DNA of 64,000 nt, from positions 54,937 to 118,936 of the forward strand of contig CBFFRP010000451.1 in NCBI GenBank assembly GCA_965644295.1. The letters run 5' to 3'. Position 1 is the first letter of the stretch, and each line of letters begins with the position of its first letter. A program made the translations under genes and the position numbers. Under the pieces are notes generated by a model. The model was not told the origin of the DNA. It saw nothing but the letters and a program-made list of their open reading frames with translations, and did not search any database. This DNA comes from Paraphysomonas bandaiensis (Eukaryota > Chrysophyceae). Below, piece after piece: positions 21,506 through 32,017 of this stretch.

Positions 21506-23365
21506 ATGATGCAATTGTCAGAGGTTTTACGAAGTGATTTCGGCTGGTGTAGTCGCATGATGCCGACGAAAGATGGAGTGCGGAATCTGCATACTCTTAA
21601 TGCCCAATTGAAGGAGCAAAATAAGTTGCCATATAATGAAATGACGGCAGAACGTTGGCTTGGAGAGATAGATGAGGATATCATGTTCTTCGATCTTAAG
21701 AATGGCGGAAAGCAGCGAAAACTAAATATGCAAGATCGTGCGAATAAATTGTTAAAGCATGTTCTGATGGACGAACGCATTACAACCATTACATACATGG
21801 ATGGACACGGGCGCTTAACTTATACTCTTCTTCGTTCTTTGCTCTCAATGTCACGTGAAGAACGACGTCGAAATATCAAATTGCGTGTGATTGACATTGA
21901 TGAGCATGTGCACGTGTGGCATGAAGAATTCTTCCCTACTTCTGTAGAAAGAGTTCACAAAGACATCTACAAACTAGATCCAAAATTCTATTCCGATAAG
22001 AATTATTTCTATTTTAACTTCTGTGGCATTGGAGGTAGGGACAGGATTACGGAGTTTATGAACTTCATAGCGTCTGAAAAGTTTCGAGCTGCTTCCAGGT
22101 GCTTCATGATGTCACTCTCCACAAGGGGATACGGATCACCAAAAGTGGATTCCGAGACTTTTAACGTAAATCCTTTGTTCTCTGCGACTGATATTACACC
22201 TCCCTCTCGCAAATTTATGACATTTCTATTTGTGCGAAGCGATGCAAACCACTTGAGCCTCACTCATACCACACAAGTTTCATCAGCATCTACTCCCACT
22301 CGTTCTTCAGCCGCTTCGGCGGGCCAGCATGACCTGATACGTGAGTTGGATGGTCTGACCTCCTTAGATGACTTAATAAAGTTCGCAAAAATGCACACTC
22401 CTGAAGTCAAAACTAATATTGGAGGTTGCAGTCGCCGAACACTCGCGGACATCAAGAAAGACATCAGGGGTGAATTGCAAAACAGAGCTGGAACGCACGC
22501 TTCGCCTGTAGGTGTCACGCAGTGCATGAGCGGGGATAAACCTGCCAAGTCCAATGACATTGTTACTGCCTCACCCGTTTCTCATTCCTCGGCCACTTCG
22601 GCGGGCCAGCACGACCTGATACGTGAGTTGGATGGTCTGACCTCCTTAGATGACTTAATAAAGTTCGCAAAAATTCACACTCCTGAGGTCAAAACTAATA
22701 TTGGAGGTCGCAGTCGCCGAACACTCGCGGACATCAAGAAAGACATCAGGGGTGAATTGCAAAACAGAGCTGGAACGCACGCTTCGCCTGTAGGTGTCAC
22801 GCAGTGCATGAGCGGGGATAAACCTGCCAAGTCCAATGACATTGTTACTGCCTCACCCGTTTCTCATTCCTCGGCCACTTCGGCGGGCCAGCATGACCTG
22901 ATGCGTGAGTTGGATGGTCTGACCTCCTTAGATGACTTAATAAAGTTCGCAAAAATGCACACTCCTGAAGTCAAAACTAATATTGGAGGTCGCAGTCGCC
23001 GAACACTCGCGGACATCAAGAAAGACATCAGGGGTGAATTGCAAAACAGAGCTGGAACGCACGCTTCGCCTGTAGGTGTCACGCAGTGCATGAGCGGGGA
23101 TAAACCTGCCAAGTCCAATGACATTGTTACTGCCTCACCCGTTTCTCATTCCTCGGCCACTTCGGCGGGCCAGCATGACCTGATACGTGAGTTGGATGGT
23201 CTGACCTCCTTAAATGACTTAATAAAGTTCGCAAAAATGCACACTCCTGAAGTCAAAACTAATATTGGAGGTCGCAGTCGCCGAACACTCGCGGACATCA
23301 AGAAAGACATCAGGGGTGAATTGCAAAGACCACTTGCAGGAGTAGCGCGACAGTTATTCCCATAA
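21506..23365 (+). CDS. Methyltransferase-like protein with four 94-residue C-terminal repeats
   Basis: Intronless, 619 residues from the first in-frame ATG (21506); the frame is open upstream only from a TTG. Residues about 75-245 look like a class I SAM-methyltransferase fold: YMDGHGRLT could be motif I, VIDIDEHVHVWHEEFF the acidic second strand, and YFYFNFCGIGG the motif IV strand, with a following MMSLSTRGYG strand. From about residue 270 there are four units of 94 residues. Each has a core LDGLTSLDDLIKFAKMHTPE and GG.SRRTLADIKKDIRGEL, reminiscent of small helical DNA-binding modules (SAP-like), joined by a Ser/Thr-rich linker. Surrounded by MITEs and a chitinase relic and lacking introns, it may derive from a virus or transposon. 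Function is inferred only from the fold pattern; no gene name is justified. Confidence 0.6.
   Translation: MMQLSEVLRSDFGWCSRMMPTKDGVRNLHTLNAQLKEQNKLPYNEMTAERWLGEIDEDIMFFDLKNGGKQRKLNMQDRANKLLKHVLMDERITTITYMDGHGRLTYTLLRSLLSMSREERRRNIKLRVIDIDEHVHVWHEEFFPTSVERVHKDIYKLDPKFYSDKNYFYFNFCGIGGRDRITEFMNFIASEKFRAASRCFMMSLSTRGYGSPKVDSETFNVNPLFSATDITPPSRKFMTFLFVRSDANHLSLTHTTQVSSASTPTRSSAASAGQHDLIRELDGLTSLDDLIKFAKMHTPEVKTNIGGCSRRTLADIKKDIRGELQNRAGTHASPVGVTQCMSGDKPAKSNDIVTASPVSHSSATSAGQHDLIRELDGLTSLDDLIKFAKIHTPEVKTNIGGRSRRTLADIKKDIRGELQNRAGTHASPVGVTQCMSGDKPAKSNDIVTASPVSHSSATSAGQHDLMRELDGLTSLDDLIKFAKMHTPEVKTNIGGRSRRTLADIKKDIRGELQNRAGTHASPVGVTQCMSGDKPAKSNDIVTASPVSHSSATSAGQHDLIRELDGLTSLNDLIKFAKMHTPEVKTNIGGRSRRTLADIKKDIRGELQRPLAGVARQLFP
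22312..23331 (+). repeat. Four near-identical 282-bp in-frame tandem repeats
   Basis: The same landmark (GGGCCAGCA.GACCTGAT) starts at 22321, 22603, 22885 and 23167, exactly 282 bp apart. Copies differ by only a few bases, including in the linker, so they arose by recent duplication or are kept alike by gene conversion. The last copy lacks its linker. Confidence 0.95.
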
Positions 23366-23451
23366 GCCTTATCACTGTATTGGTTGCTTAAGGTTTAAAT
23401 GAAGTTTCTCAAGTACAATAAGTAAATATATACGTTGTTATTAATCATGCT

Positions 23452-23540
23452 TGCTCCATTCTGAGCGCGTACTTAGGTAGAACCGGGTGGGTACCTAACT
23501 AATGCACGCAGTGGTTAGTTACGCTGTCAATATGGGGCAC
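23452..23540. mobile_element. MITE-like dispersed repeat, copy B (deleted form)
   Basis: Keeps both ends of the copy at 20285-20521 (CATTCTGAGCGCGTACTTAG and TATGGGGCAC) but lacks about 150 bp of the middle. Confidence 0.6.
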
Positions 23541-23885
23541 CCCCCAGTCCCTATATACAATATAGTAGTAGCTGTTGTCAATTAGGAAGAGACCTTACAA
23601 AGAGTGCTCTTGCTTCTGCGGAAGGCTTTGTTGTCTCGTGGTGCACTCACACCGTTACTGAAGTTCGAAGTGAACGAACAAAGTAAATCAGTGCCCAATG
23701 CAACAGCTACATTATTGTAAAGTGTGTGATAATATATAGTTATTATTTTTAACGAAAGTGCGTTTCATTTTCATTATTTAGCCCCATATTGCTCAACCGT
23801 TTTGCATTTAAATCATCGTTGGGTCTCAGAAAAAGTATCTGTAGGTACTTTATTGATTAAATCTCATGGTACCTATTAGGAACGT

Positions 23886-24008
23886 CAGGGACTGGTAACC
23901 ATTAATGGCCCATTAATGGTAGTCCAGTTCCCGGCAATTATATTGACATTAATGAAAATGTCCCGGAAACTATAATGCCATTACCATTTTAACGGTTACC
24001 AGACCCTG
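23886..24008. mobile_element. Short palindromic MITE with CAGGG termini
   Basis: A 123-bp element with 15-bp inverted ends, CAGGGACTGGTAACC against GGTTACCAGACCCTG (one mismatch). The interior is also partly palindromic. CAGGG ends are typical of hAT elements. The 8-bp flanks (AGGAACGT, AGAAGCTT) agree at only five positions, so a target duplication is uncertain. Confidence 0.55.
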
Positions 24009-24780
24009 AGAAGCTTGTCTAGTCTCTGTAGGTACATTCTACCTATCTAGTAGTGAATGTCGGTTTATTAGAAATATGCATTTAAGAGTCAGAAGCAATT
24101 TAGCAGTTACTTGAACGACCTAATCTAAGAGCTAGCTGAGCATCTCTTTGTAACTAACTAGAGCACGAACCCTGATATCCTACTATTGAAAGTCTAGGTT
24201 GAGATGGATATAAGAACGACTAGGTTTAATAATTGGCTAGAGGTTGAGTCAAAGCAATATAAGTCATTTATTTGACTAGTAGGTTGAATAATATATCTCG
24301 TTAGTCGTTAGCTATATGCACAGGGGGTGATAACAATATATTGCAATATACTGCCCGCAAAAGTAAAAAATAATAATAATATTTTCAAGACCAAATTGTA
24401 TGAAAGAGATGACGGCTGAATAGTTTGGAACCGTATACTGTACAGTAATAGTTTTGTATAAAATAGTTTGGGCGGATATGGCGATCACTTTACTGGCATC
24501 TTGCTTATTGCTGTTTAGAGTGGCATGCTCTTACATACCACAAGAGAAACATATTTGTACGAGGATGACAGCACCAATATAAACAGTTCGGAGTTTATTA
24601 TTTTGTGAATAGCTTGCCAATGACAGTACAAATTAAAATATCGAACATGAATAGCGTTCTTCGCTGCAGGTATCTTGATATGAAAAGTTATGTGATTATG
24701 AAGAGTAATTTATGATTAATCAAATATATTTTTCAAGGCACACTAGCATGAGCAATATATATCAATATATTGCAATTCGT

Positions 24781-25035
24781 GACGGGTGGGGGCCGGATGG
24801 GTACCTAACTAATACTTGATTAAGTCCCATACGTTATTTGCTAGCTACCTACTGAACCCAACTAGCTACGTCATTATCACACGGTATTCAGCGCTGAATA
24901 TGCAGTGAGAACCCGGGTGGGGAACCGCTGAAGTAAAAGCAATGTGTACATAGGTAGAGGTACGCGGTCGCGGCACTCAGCAGCACCCACTAGAAAGCCG
25001 CACGCAGTGATTAGTTACGGTGTCAGTATGGGGCA
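24781..25035. mobile_element. MITE-like dispersed repeat, copy C
   Basis: Shares most of its length with the copy at 20285-20521, including GTACATAGGTAGAGGT and CGCGGTCGCGGCACT, with an extra insertion of about 15 bp near 24978 and a different left end. Confidence 0.65.
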
Positions 25036-25174
25036 GCAGGTAACATCCACCAACTGTGCACAGGACGATAGAGCCCCCCTAGAGTCCGTGGTTAAACGTA
25101 GCATTATAATTCAATGGTTACGAGTTACACCAACGCTACTTACACTAACCTTTCTTTGAGCTCTATACTCTCTA

Positions 25175-25320
25175 TATTATTGACTATTAGTCATTTTAAC
25201 ACAATTAAGATCGTAAAGATAAGTTTACAGTAATCAAACTAGATAGACTCTTTTATTATATTGCATACACAATTGTGTGTTGTCATTTAAAACATGTCAA
25301 CATGATAATATATTTCGTTA
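25175..25320. repeat. Dispersed repeat, inverted relative to 35607-35753
   Basis: The reverse complement of this stretch matches 35607-35753 well, including CAATTGTGTATGCAATATAA and G.GTCTATCTAGTTT. No coding capacity is seen; origin unknown. Confidence 0.6.
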
Positions 25321-25631
25321 CGGCAACCACAGCTCAAATTCCGTATCTTGAATCGTCATGATCCAATATTTCAGTTTCACAGTTCACAGAATCATACGTA
25401 TTCCAATATATATTAGTTTAGTGTCCTTAAGTGCGTTTAAGAAACTTGAAGTAACTACTGAAACACTACATTGAGCCATCATTCTAATACCTGTTTCATA
25501 CATTATCGATACTTCTTATACTTGTTTACATATTAGAAAAATCCTCAACGTAATTATAGCTATTCTGCGATCATTTGTCACAGTGACAGCACTATATATG
25601 AACAAATATTACTTATATTTATGACTTAAGT

Positions 25632-27180
25632 TCAGGAGTTCTTCAATGTTGCAGCTGCAGTGGAAGGCCGAGCGGGAAGAATATTCGCATCCAGTTGCTT
25701 TATATTGGGTAAAACCTCCAATACTTTACTCGCATATTCTTTTTGAGGTATTCCGGAGTATATCGGGCAATGCTCAAGGTATACACACTCTAGCAGCGGC
25801 AGTGCAGTGAGCGGGCGAAGAGTCTCAAAGGAATCGATCATGTTACTGGATATCCATAGACTCTCCAACGAGGTAAGAGACTGTATACCTTCTAGGCTTG
25901 AAATGCGATTAGAAGTCAAGTCCACGGTGTTGAGCTTTCCTGAAGCTTGCAAAGGAAGCAGTCCGTCAATTGAAGTGATCTGGTTGGTTGCCAAGTATAG
26001 CTCTTCCAAAGACGTTAAGCCCTCTAGCCCCCCGCATGAGGTCAGTCGGTTACACTGTACATCCAGCTGTTTGAGTCCACCGAGCGACTCTATATCCTGA
26101 ATGGCTTCAATCTTGTTCTTACCCAGCCACAGCGATTTCAGACTCTCCAACCCATTCAGCTCTTCCATGACCTATGATATAACACTATTAGCTTTATATT
26201 ATCGCTCTTGCTACATCGTACCCGGATTCTATTAGCCCCAAGATCCAGAATTCGGAGATGTTTCATATTACGTATTCCACGAATACAACGAAGTTTATTC
26301 TGGGCAAGATAGAGTTCCTCCAAAAGTGGGCACGCTTCAACAGGTTGCTACGTGATATACGCACACATCATACGTGACATTGTTATACATCACATACGCA
26401 CCATGTCTCTGATAGAATTGAAACTCATGTCCAAGATCTTCAAGTTGCTTAAATTCTCCAGTCCAATCAGTCGCTGAACATAATTGTCATACAGCTCCAG
26501 TTTATGTAACGACAGTAAATTTTCCACGCCATCCATTTGCCCAATCAGACACGACCTAAGAATCAGTTCCTAAATGCATATATATTAGACACCACTATTG
26601 CGAGAGGTGCATCTCCTATAGCTATACGTGTATCTCTACGGACTATACGAGAATCTCCTATAGCTATACGTGTATCTCTATGGACTATATGAGAATCTCC
26701 TATAGCTATACGTGTATCTCTACGGACTATACGAGAATCTCCTATAGCTATACGTGTATCTCTACGGACTATACGAGAATCTCCTATAGCTATACGTGTA
26801 TCTCTATGGACTATATGAGAATCTCCTATAGCTATACGTGTATCTCTATGGACTATATGAGAATCTCCTATAGCTATACGTGTATCTCTACGGACTATAC
26901 GAGAATCTCCTATAGCTATACGTGTATCTCTATATTCATAGATGCATACCTTAAGACTCTTCATGCCTTCCAAGCCACTGATTTTAGTTACTTTCCCACC
27001 CCCTCTAGTGCCAACGATATAGATAGACTCCATATCGTCAGTGAGATCCATCACATCGCCAGGGCATATGATCCTATCGGCTGGTGGAGGAACCTCATCA
27101 TCTGAGTGATCACACTGACTGTGATCGTGATCATGAGAATGAGTGTGATCGTTATGGTTTTCTGGGACGAAAGATGACAT
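25632..27180 (-). CDS. PPP1R7: SDS22-like leucine-rich repeat protein (PP1 regulatory subunit 7), one apparent frameshift
   Basis: SDS22 binds and matures protein phosphatase 1. Four exons in plus coordinates from the 5' end: 26950-27180, 26402-26570, 26222-26347, 25632-26171. Exon 1 has a His/Asp-rich segment (HTHSHDHDHSQCDHSDDE). Then follow about eleven 22-residue LRRs of the SDS22 type, for example LESLWISSNMIDS and LKQLDVQCNRLTS. The LRR cap ends VYLEHCPIYSG then VLPNIKQLDANIL, the SDS22 hallmark. Exon 2 is 169 bp, one more than a multiple of three. Its two halves read in different frames around an A5/T5 homopolymer (26520-26524), so the model needs one fewer base there. This could be a sequencing error or a real mutation. 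Intron 1 (26571-26949) contains a 42-bp minisatellite. Confidence 0.82.
26617..26934. repeat. 42-bp minisatellite in SDS22 intron 1
   Basis: Seven full copies and one partial copy of a 42-bp unit beginning TATAGCTATACGTGTATCTC, with C/T variation at two positions. Because 42 is a multiple of three and the unit lacks stops, long frames appear on both strands; they are by-products, not genes. Confidence 0.95.
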
Positions 27181-27638
27181 GGAGATAGGCTGGTTTATAT
27201 AAGAGGGCGATAAGAAGGAGATAAAGATAGAATAACAATATAGAATGCACGTATGTATGTATGTATGTATGTATGTATGTATGTATGTATGTATGTATGT
27301 ATGTATGTATGTATGTATGTATGTATGTATGTATGTATGTATGTATGTATGTATGTATGTATGTATGTATGTATGTATGTATGTATGTATGTATGTATGT
27401 ATGTATGTATGTATGTATGTATGTATGTATGTATGTATGTATGTATGTATGTATGTATGTATGAGTGTATGTATTTACGTGTCTGTTGGTATTGCATGCA
27501 TGGGTGTGTCTGTGTACTTGTATACTTGTATGTATAGTATGGTATGTACATGTATGTATGTATGTAGTGTTGTTATGTTGGTGTGGTATTCTATCTATGA
27601 GTGGGAAGTATCTTCACTCCATTACAATACTAAACCTC
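27181..27638. promoter_or_regulatory. Shared 5' region between SDS22-like and 27639 genes
   Basis: A 458-bp head-to-head gap dominated by a long TATG microsatellite. Promoters of both genes are inferred to lie here; no specific element identified. Confidence 0.45.
27251..27463. repeat. Uninterrupted (GTAT)n microsatellite, about 53 units
   Basis: A pure tetranucleotide run of about 213 bp between two divergent start codons. It generates long spurious frames (MYVC repeats, IHTY repeats) on both strands. Confidence 0.98.
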
Positions 27639-28364
27639 ATGAGTGAATCAGAAGTAACCCCAGATGCCATCCCTTCATCACGAAGGAAGACAATCGATCT
27701 CTCATGCGGTCTAGAGGAGATCGACAGCAGCGTGTGTACCATCAAGAGAGGTGCTGTTGATTTGGCTATAGGTCTAGACAGAGACATCAAAGGGCCGGAT
27801 GTATCTCGTGGTGTCCCTGCAGGGATAATGACACATGGATTAAAGCGTCAAGTGTCTGATGAGGACACTCATACAGGAGAAGATGTGCAGCTAACTGAAG
27901 CAGAGGTCATGTCACTACTGCAGCAGAGTGAGACGACTGCTGATAATAACAATCCATCTGCTTCTTCCGGTGAAGTCAAAGAGGCATGGGAGACTAAAGC
28001 TACTAACGAGCACATGTAAATGAGCTTACTTTGTGTTGGATGTTAGGATGATCATATTTTAATATGTGTCAGGGCCAGTGAGTCTGTTTCTGAGGTAGAC
28101 ACCAAGAATATGCTCGATATGTTGGGGTTTTCGGATCCATCTTGCGAAGAAACCACAGAGTCATGGGAAAATAAAGCAGCGACAGGTATGTAAAGTTTAT
28201 TGTATTTAAGTGAGTTTTTTCCGCACAGTGACTGTATTACAGCATCTGATAACAAGGAGGTTGAAGACACCTCGCAGTTGTTAGGCATGCTCGGGTTATC
28301 CGCCTCTGAATTAGAGAGTAACGACACTGCAGAGGCCTGGGAGAGAAAAAGCATATTGAAGTAG
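27639..28364 (+). CDS. Unknown acidic protein with repeated EAWExKA motif
   Basis: Three exons (27639-28015, 28073-28185, 28243-28364), with introns of 57 bp each and matching phases, give 203 residues. I do not recognise the family. The N-terminal half contains two related blocks, RRKTIDLSCGLEEID and KRGAVDLAIGLDRDI. The C-terminal half has three units, one per exon end, of the form (E/D)xxxLLxxLGxS followed 12-20 residues later by EAWETKA, ESWENKAAT and EAWERKS. The protein ends immediately after the third copy. No signal peptide or membrane helix; rich in Glu, Asp and Ser, so soluble. The repeated Trp motif may be a short linear binding site. Divergent from the SDS22-like gene. Confidence 0.7.
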
Positions 28365-29670
28365 ATGTTGCCCAGTGTGTGGGAAATCTGTACTTTCCGA
28401 TACAGTCACTTCGTCTGAAACTTAATGTGTGCGTGAGCTCCAGCTCTGAATAATTGATAATGGTAATAATAATTTATAGTTATCGTCTCGGTGCTAACAC
28501 TTTCGTATTTTCTACTTCTACCCACACCTAGTGCGATGTACTCACACGCACCTGTTGGTGTAACTAGTCTTACATCTTACCTCTACAACTAAAGAACTGC
28601 AGGGCTGCGTATCAATTACTAGTCAATTATTGAAATAGCAATAATTGAAGTTGGGACATCAAATCATAATTGCAATTATAATTGACTTCACCTAGCTTCA
28701 ATTAATTGATCAAAAAATACCACCTTTTTTTCACACCGAATGTTGTTAAAAAACGGCAGTTTTTATTGCGAAAATCCAATTTTTATGATAAAAATCGAAG
28801 AGTGTGAAAGACTATAATACTCATAGGATCATCTTACATAATAATTATTCACTTAATTAATTGGCGATATGAGCGATAAACTGAAACCGGCAAACTCGTT
28901 GCTACAGCATGAAGCACTTGCATGCCACAACGAATATGGTTGAAAGTTGAAAGGCTGTTCAGTTGAGCTAAGATTGTTGTGACTGATTTGCATTATGAAA
29001 ATCTTGTTATTAGCAGTAGGCCTCAAGAACCAACACCAGTTAAGAAACTTCGCCTTTGGAATGAAATGAGAGTTGAAGTAGCTATAATGGCAGGTAATGT
29101 AGTTTAGCACGTTTAGTACTAAATAATTGTAATTAAAAGCAATAATTGAAATTGAGACAGCAAGTAATAATTGAAATTATAAGTGACTACAACCTGCGTC
29201 AATTCATTGACAATTAATAATTAATTGATACGCAGCCCTGAAGAACTGACACTGAACGATAAAGGATAAAGTACTAGAAACTTTACTATTGGTAACTATG
29301 GTGTGCCAGGAATGATCTACAATAGACAATAGAGTACCTTAGTGCTGTGACCTCATTTTTCTGTAGCACGGGATTATAACCAGAATTGATATACTCAATT
29401 ACTAAGATTATAAGTATAATCATAAATATATTGAAAGGAACTCACGTCATATGCTAAACTAGTTACACTTCACGATACAAGTACTTCAGGATCAAATACA
29501 TGGAGTGTATGTAAATGTTTATAACGCCACAAGAAAAAAATGTAAAGGCACTACCCGGATTAGGTAATATAGAACAACAACTTGCAACCTATTTACGCAT
29601 CTTTAATACACTCCCAGTCAATACCATATTTCTATACATGAGGTCAATGTACACATGTGAGCCCGTTCGT
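28365..29670. other. Convergent intergenic region with an inserted element
   Basis: Contains the hAT-type element at 28600-29240. The remainder is AT-rich 3' flanking DNA with no gene seen. Confidence 0.55.
28600..29240. mobile_element. Non-autonomous hAT-type DNA transposon with perfect 8-bp target duplication
   Basis: The 641-bp element starts CAGGGCTGCGTATCAATTA and ends with the exact inverse, TAATTGATACGCAGCCCTG. It is flanked on both sides by the same 8 bp, AAGAACTG (28592-28599 and 29241-29248). An 8-bp duplication and CAGGG-type ends are the signature of the hAT superfamily. Subterminal AATAATTGAAATT-type repeats occur inside both ends. No transposase is encoded, so it depended on an element elsewhere. 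The intact duplication means insertion is recent. Confidence 0.9.
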
Positions 29671-32017
29671 CTATCTAATCTCCCCCCCGGAAGGAAACAA
29701 TACCCCCTTCCCACCCAGACCCTGACCGCCCAAAGGACCCTTCGATCCGGGAAATATGTTCCAAAACCTCAGAGTCTCGTCCCCCGCCCCAGTTACAATC
29801 GACTGTCCGTCGGGAGACATAGCCAGATACAAAACTCTGGACAAACAACACTCATTAACAAATAAACACAATATAATCAAGCACACACCTAAAAGTGTGT
29901 CCCGTAAGGGTTGCTATCTTCTGCATAGCGGGATACTTCCATACGGCAATCTGATTAAGACTGTATCCATGCGTCGACACTATTTCGTTCACATGAGTTG
30001 ACCACATAAGATTGCACACCTGAGATCCTGTGTCCACACTGTGTAAAGCTGTTCCCGTATGCGTGTTCCAAAATCGAATGTTTCTATCAGCTGTACCACC
30101 TCCTGATGCTAGGAGTCCACCCTGATGAGGACTCCACGCTATTGCCTTTACCGCTGCAGTGTGATCTGCGAATCTGTGTTCTGGCACAGCACCCCTTGAG
30201 CCTCCACGCCCAGGTGAGGCTCCAGTACCATCTCCAGTACCAGCCATACCCCATACAAACAGTTTATTGTCGTTCCCACCAGAAGCCAGCTGTCGCTCAT
30301 CGGGAGACCACTTGAGCCCACACACCTCCTGTTTATGTGCACTGAACTCCTTCACCAGACAAGATGCCCTGTTCGTCCCAGGAGTGGGGGACGCAGGCGG
30401 TGTTACGACGGCTTGATCGACCTCCATATCGATGGAGTTACCCTCTTCATCATCCATAACATCCATGTCAGCATTCATATTATTCATGTCATCTCCAAGG
30501 GCTGGGCTTAGGGGCGGGGACATACCCTCACCACTCTCTTCCCATCGGCTCACAAGAGTTTCGTCCACGTTGTCAGCACCAAGAACACTGCTGCCACCCA
30601 AACTCTCCCAAACTTCATCTTCATATGCCTCCCTACTCCCTCGTGCGGATGGAGGTCGGGGTGGCATGCCACCACGCATAGCGCTGGTTCCGGAACTAGC
30701 AGGACTATTCGAGATCTTCCTTCGTACTGGCCGATGTTCCTCCAATTCCCCATAAAGCTGTCCAGGAGACAGCCCCTGCAGTACACACTGAGGAGAGCTA
30801 TACACATGTGCCTGCAATTCAGCTCGGGAGGGTGGAGTGCGCGCAGAAAGTATGGAGCGCCGAGGAGGGGTCGGTGAGCACAACTGTGTAGGAGTGGCCT
30901 GCGCAAATTCTCCACGTATTCTGGTATCCTGAAGGTATATCATCCTGTCACGACTTCCAGATGCGAGAAGACCGGATTGTGGGCTCCAAGCAAGTGCTCC
31001 AACCCGCCCTGAGTGAGAGTACATGTCTCGCGTTTTTTTACAAGTTGACGCATCCCACACTTGCACACGGCCACTGTTAGTTCCCACAGAGAGGTGGGTT
31101 CCTACACAAAAAGAGATCAGCTCTATAAAACAAAATCTTTAAGAGATCACCTCCATTCATCCACGCAACTGAAGTAATAGTATCTGCATTTGGGGACTCA
31201 GAGAAGTCAGCTAATTTGGACACCTTGGACGTGTAGGCAGACCAGAGGTACACGCTACTTTCCAGGCCTACGGCAAGCACATTTCCGGCACTCCAATCCA
31301 CTAGATTCAGGTAGAAGTCATCTTGCAGCTTTGGAGCATCTAGTACTTTGTAGGGAACACGGGATATTTTTCTGCGGCCCTTACGACTTCCAGAGCCGCC
31401 AAGAGAACCTCCAGCCCCATCATATGAACCCGAGAGCCGGGCAGCTGGGGATGAAAGCGACAACGCAGGCATGGAGGTTGTACGAAAGGGAGAGCCGCCG
31501 CTAGTTCTGTAAACATCGTCCGCTGTGGATTTGTAACGTAAAACATTCGGACTAGATGAAGCATGAGAAGAGCTATTTCCCAAGTCTCCATTGCCTAGTG
31601 AAGGTGATGAGGGATGACCTAGAAGCTCAGACCGAAGGATGCGATTCATTGCGTTCTGGTTCTCACGAGTGGAGTATTCCCCTGTACTCCTATTAGTAGA
31701 CTCCGAGTCGTCATTCTTATCGCGCAGGAGATCGAATGCATTGTCTAGTTGTGAGCTGAGTCGACTAGGAATAAATCTATCGCTATATACTACTGGCTTA
31801 CGGGGCGGAGAAGAGAACCGCCGAGGAGGTGAACTCAGAGAGGATGCTGGAGATGATATGTTGGATCGTCGAGTAGGCGAACTCGCCCTTCTCTACATAG
31901 TACACCACAGAGTTACATGGTTCTCTATATAGTTACAGTCATGTATGTATGTATGTATGTATGTATGTATGTATAGTCATGTGTGTGTGTCACCTTCTCT
32001 CCTGAGTCACTGAACAT
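29671..32017 (-). CDS. FZR1: CDH1/FZR1-type activator of the anaphase-promoting complex, with a large internal insertion
   Basis: WD40 activator that brings substrates to the APC/C from late mitosis through G1. Four exons in plus coordinates from the 5' end: 31994-32017, 31151-31892, 29889-31101, 29671-29836; 714 residues. The C-box DRFIPSR sits at residues 46-52. [20 protein letters not shown] and LNLVDWS are the fizzy-family entry to the propeller. Blades include [22 protein letters not shown] and [13 protein letters not shown]. The protein ends GGEIR, giving the C-terminal Ile-Arg tail that docks on APC3. DRFIPSR rather than the CDC20 form indicates CDH1. About 185 residues (about 318-505), rich in Pro, Ser/Thr-Pro and acidic runs, are inserted between early propeller blades where relatives have about 15. 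Intron 1 holds a CATA microsatellite. Confidence 0.93.

Larger units (their letters stand above)
23366..25631. other. Repeat-rich intergenic region
   Basis: No gene found. It contains MITE copies (23452-23540, 23886-24008, 24781-25035), two CAATATATTGCAAT-type repeat ends near 24330-24355 and 24755-24780, and at 25175-25320 a dispersed repeat. The rest is AT-rich and unassigned. Confidence 0.55.

Noticed and set aside
22264-23124. Minus-strand frames of 86-98 codons, repeated twice
   Set aside because: Antisense of the four 282-bp repeats of the plus-strand gene; repetition is inherited from it.
22312-23331. CRISPR-like regular repeats
   Set aside because: 282-bp units are coding, contiguous and in a eukaryotic gene; no short repeats with unique spacers.
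26680-27105. 141-codon plus-strand frame (DYTRISYSYTCIS repeats)
   Set aside because: Produced by the stop-free 42-bp minisatellite in the SDS22-like intron; no independent protein features.
27195-27646. Long MYVC and IHTY repeat frames on both strands
   Set aside because: Pure (GTAT)n microsatellite.
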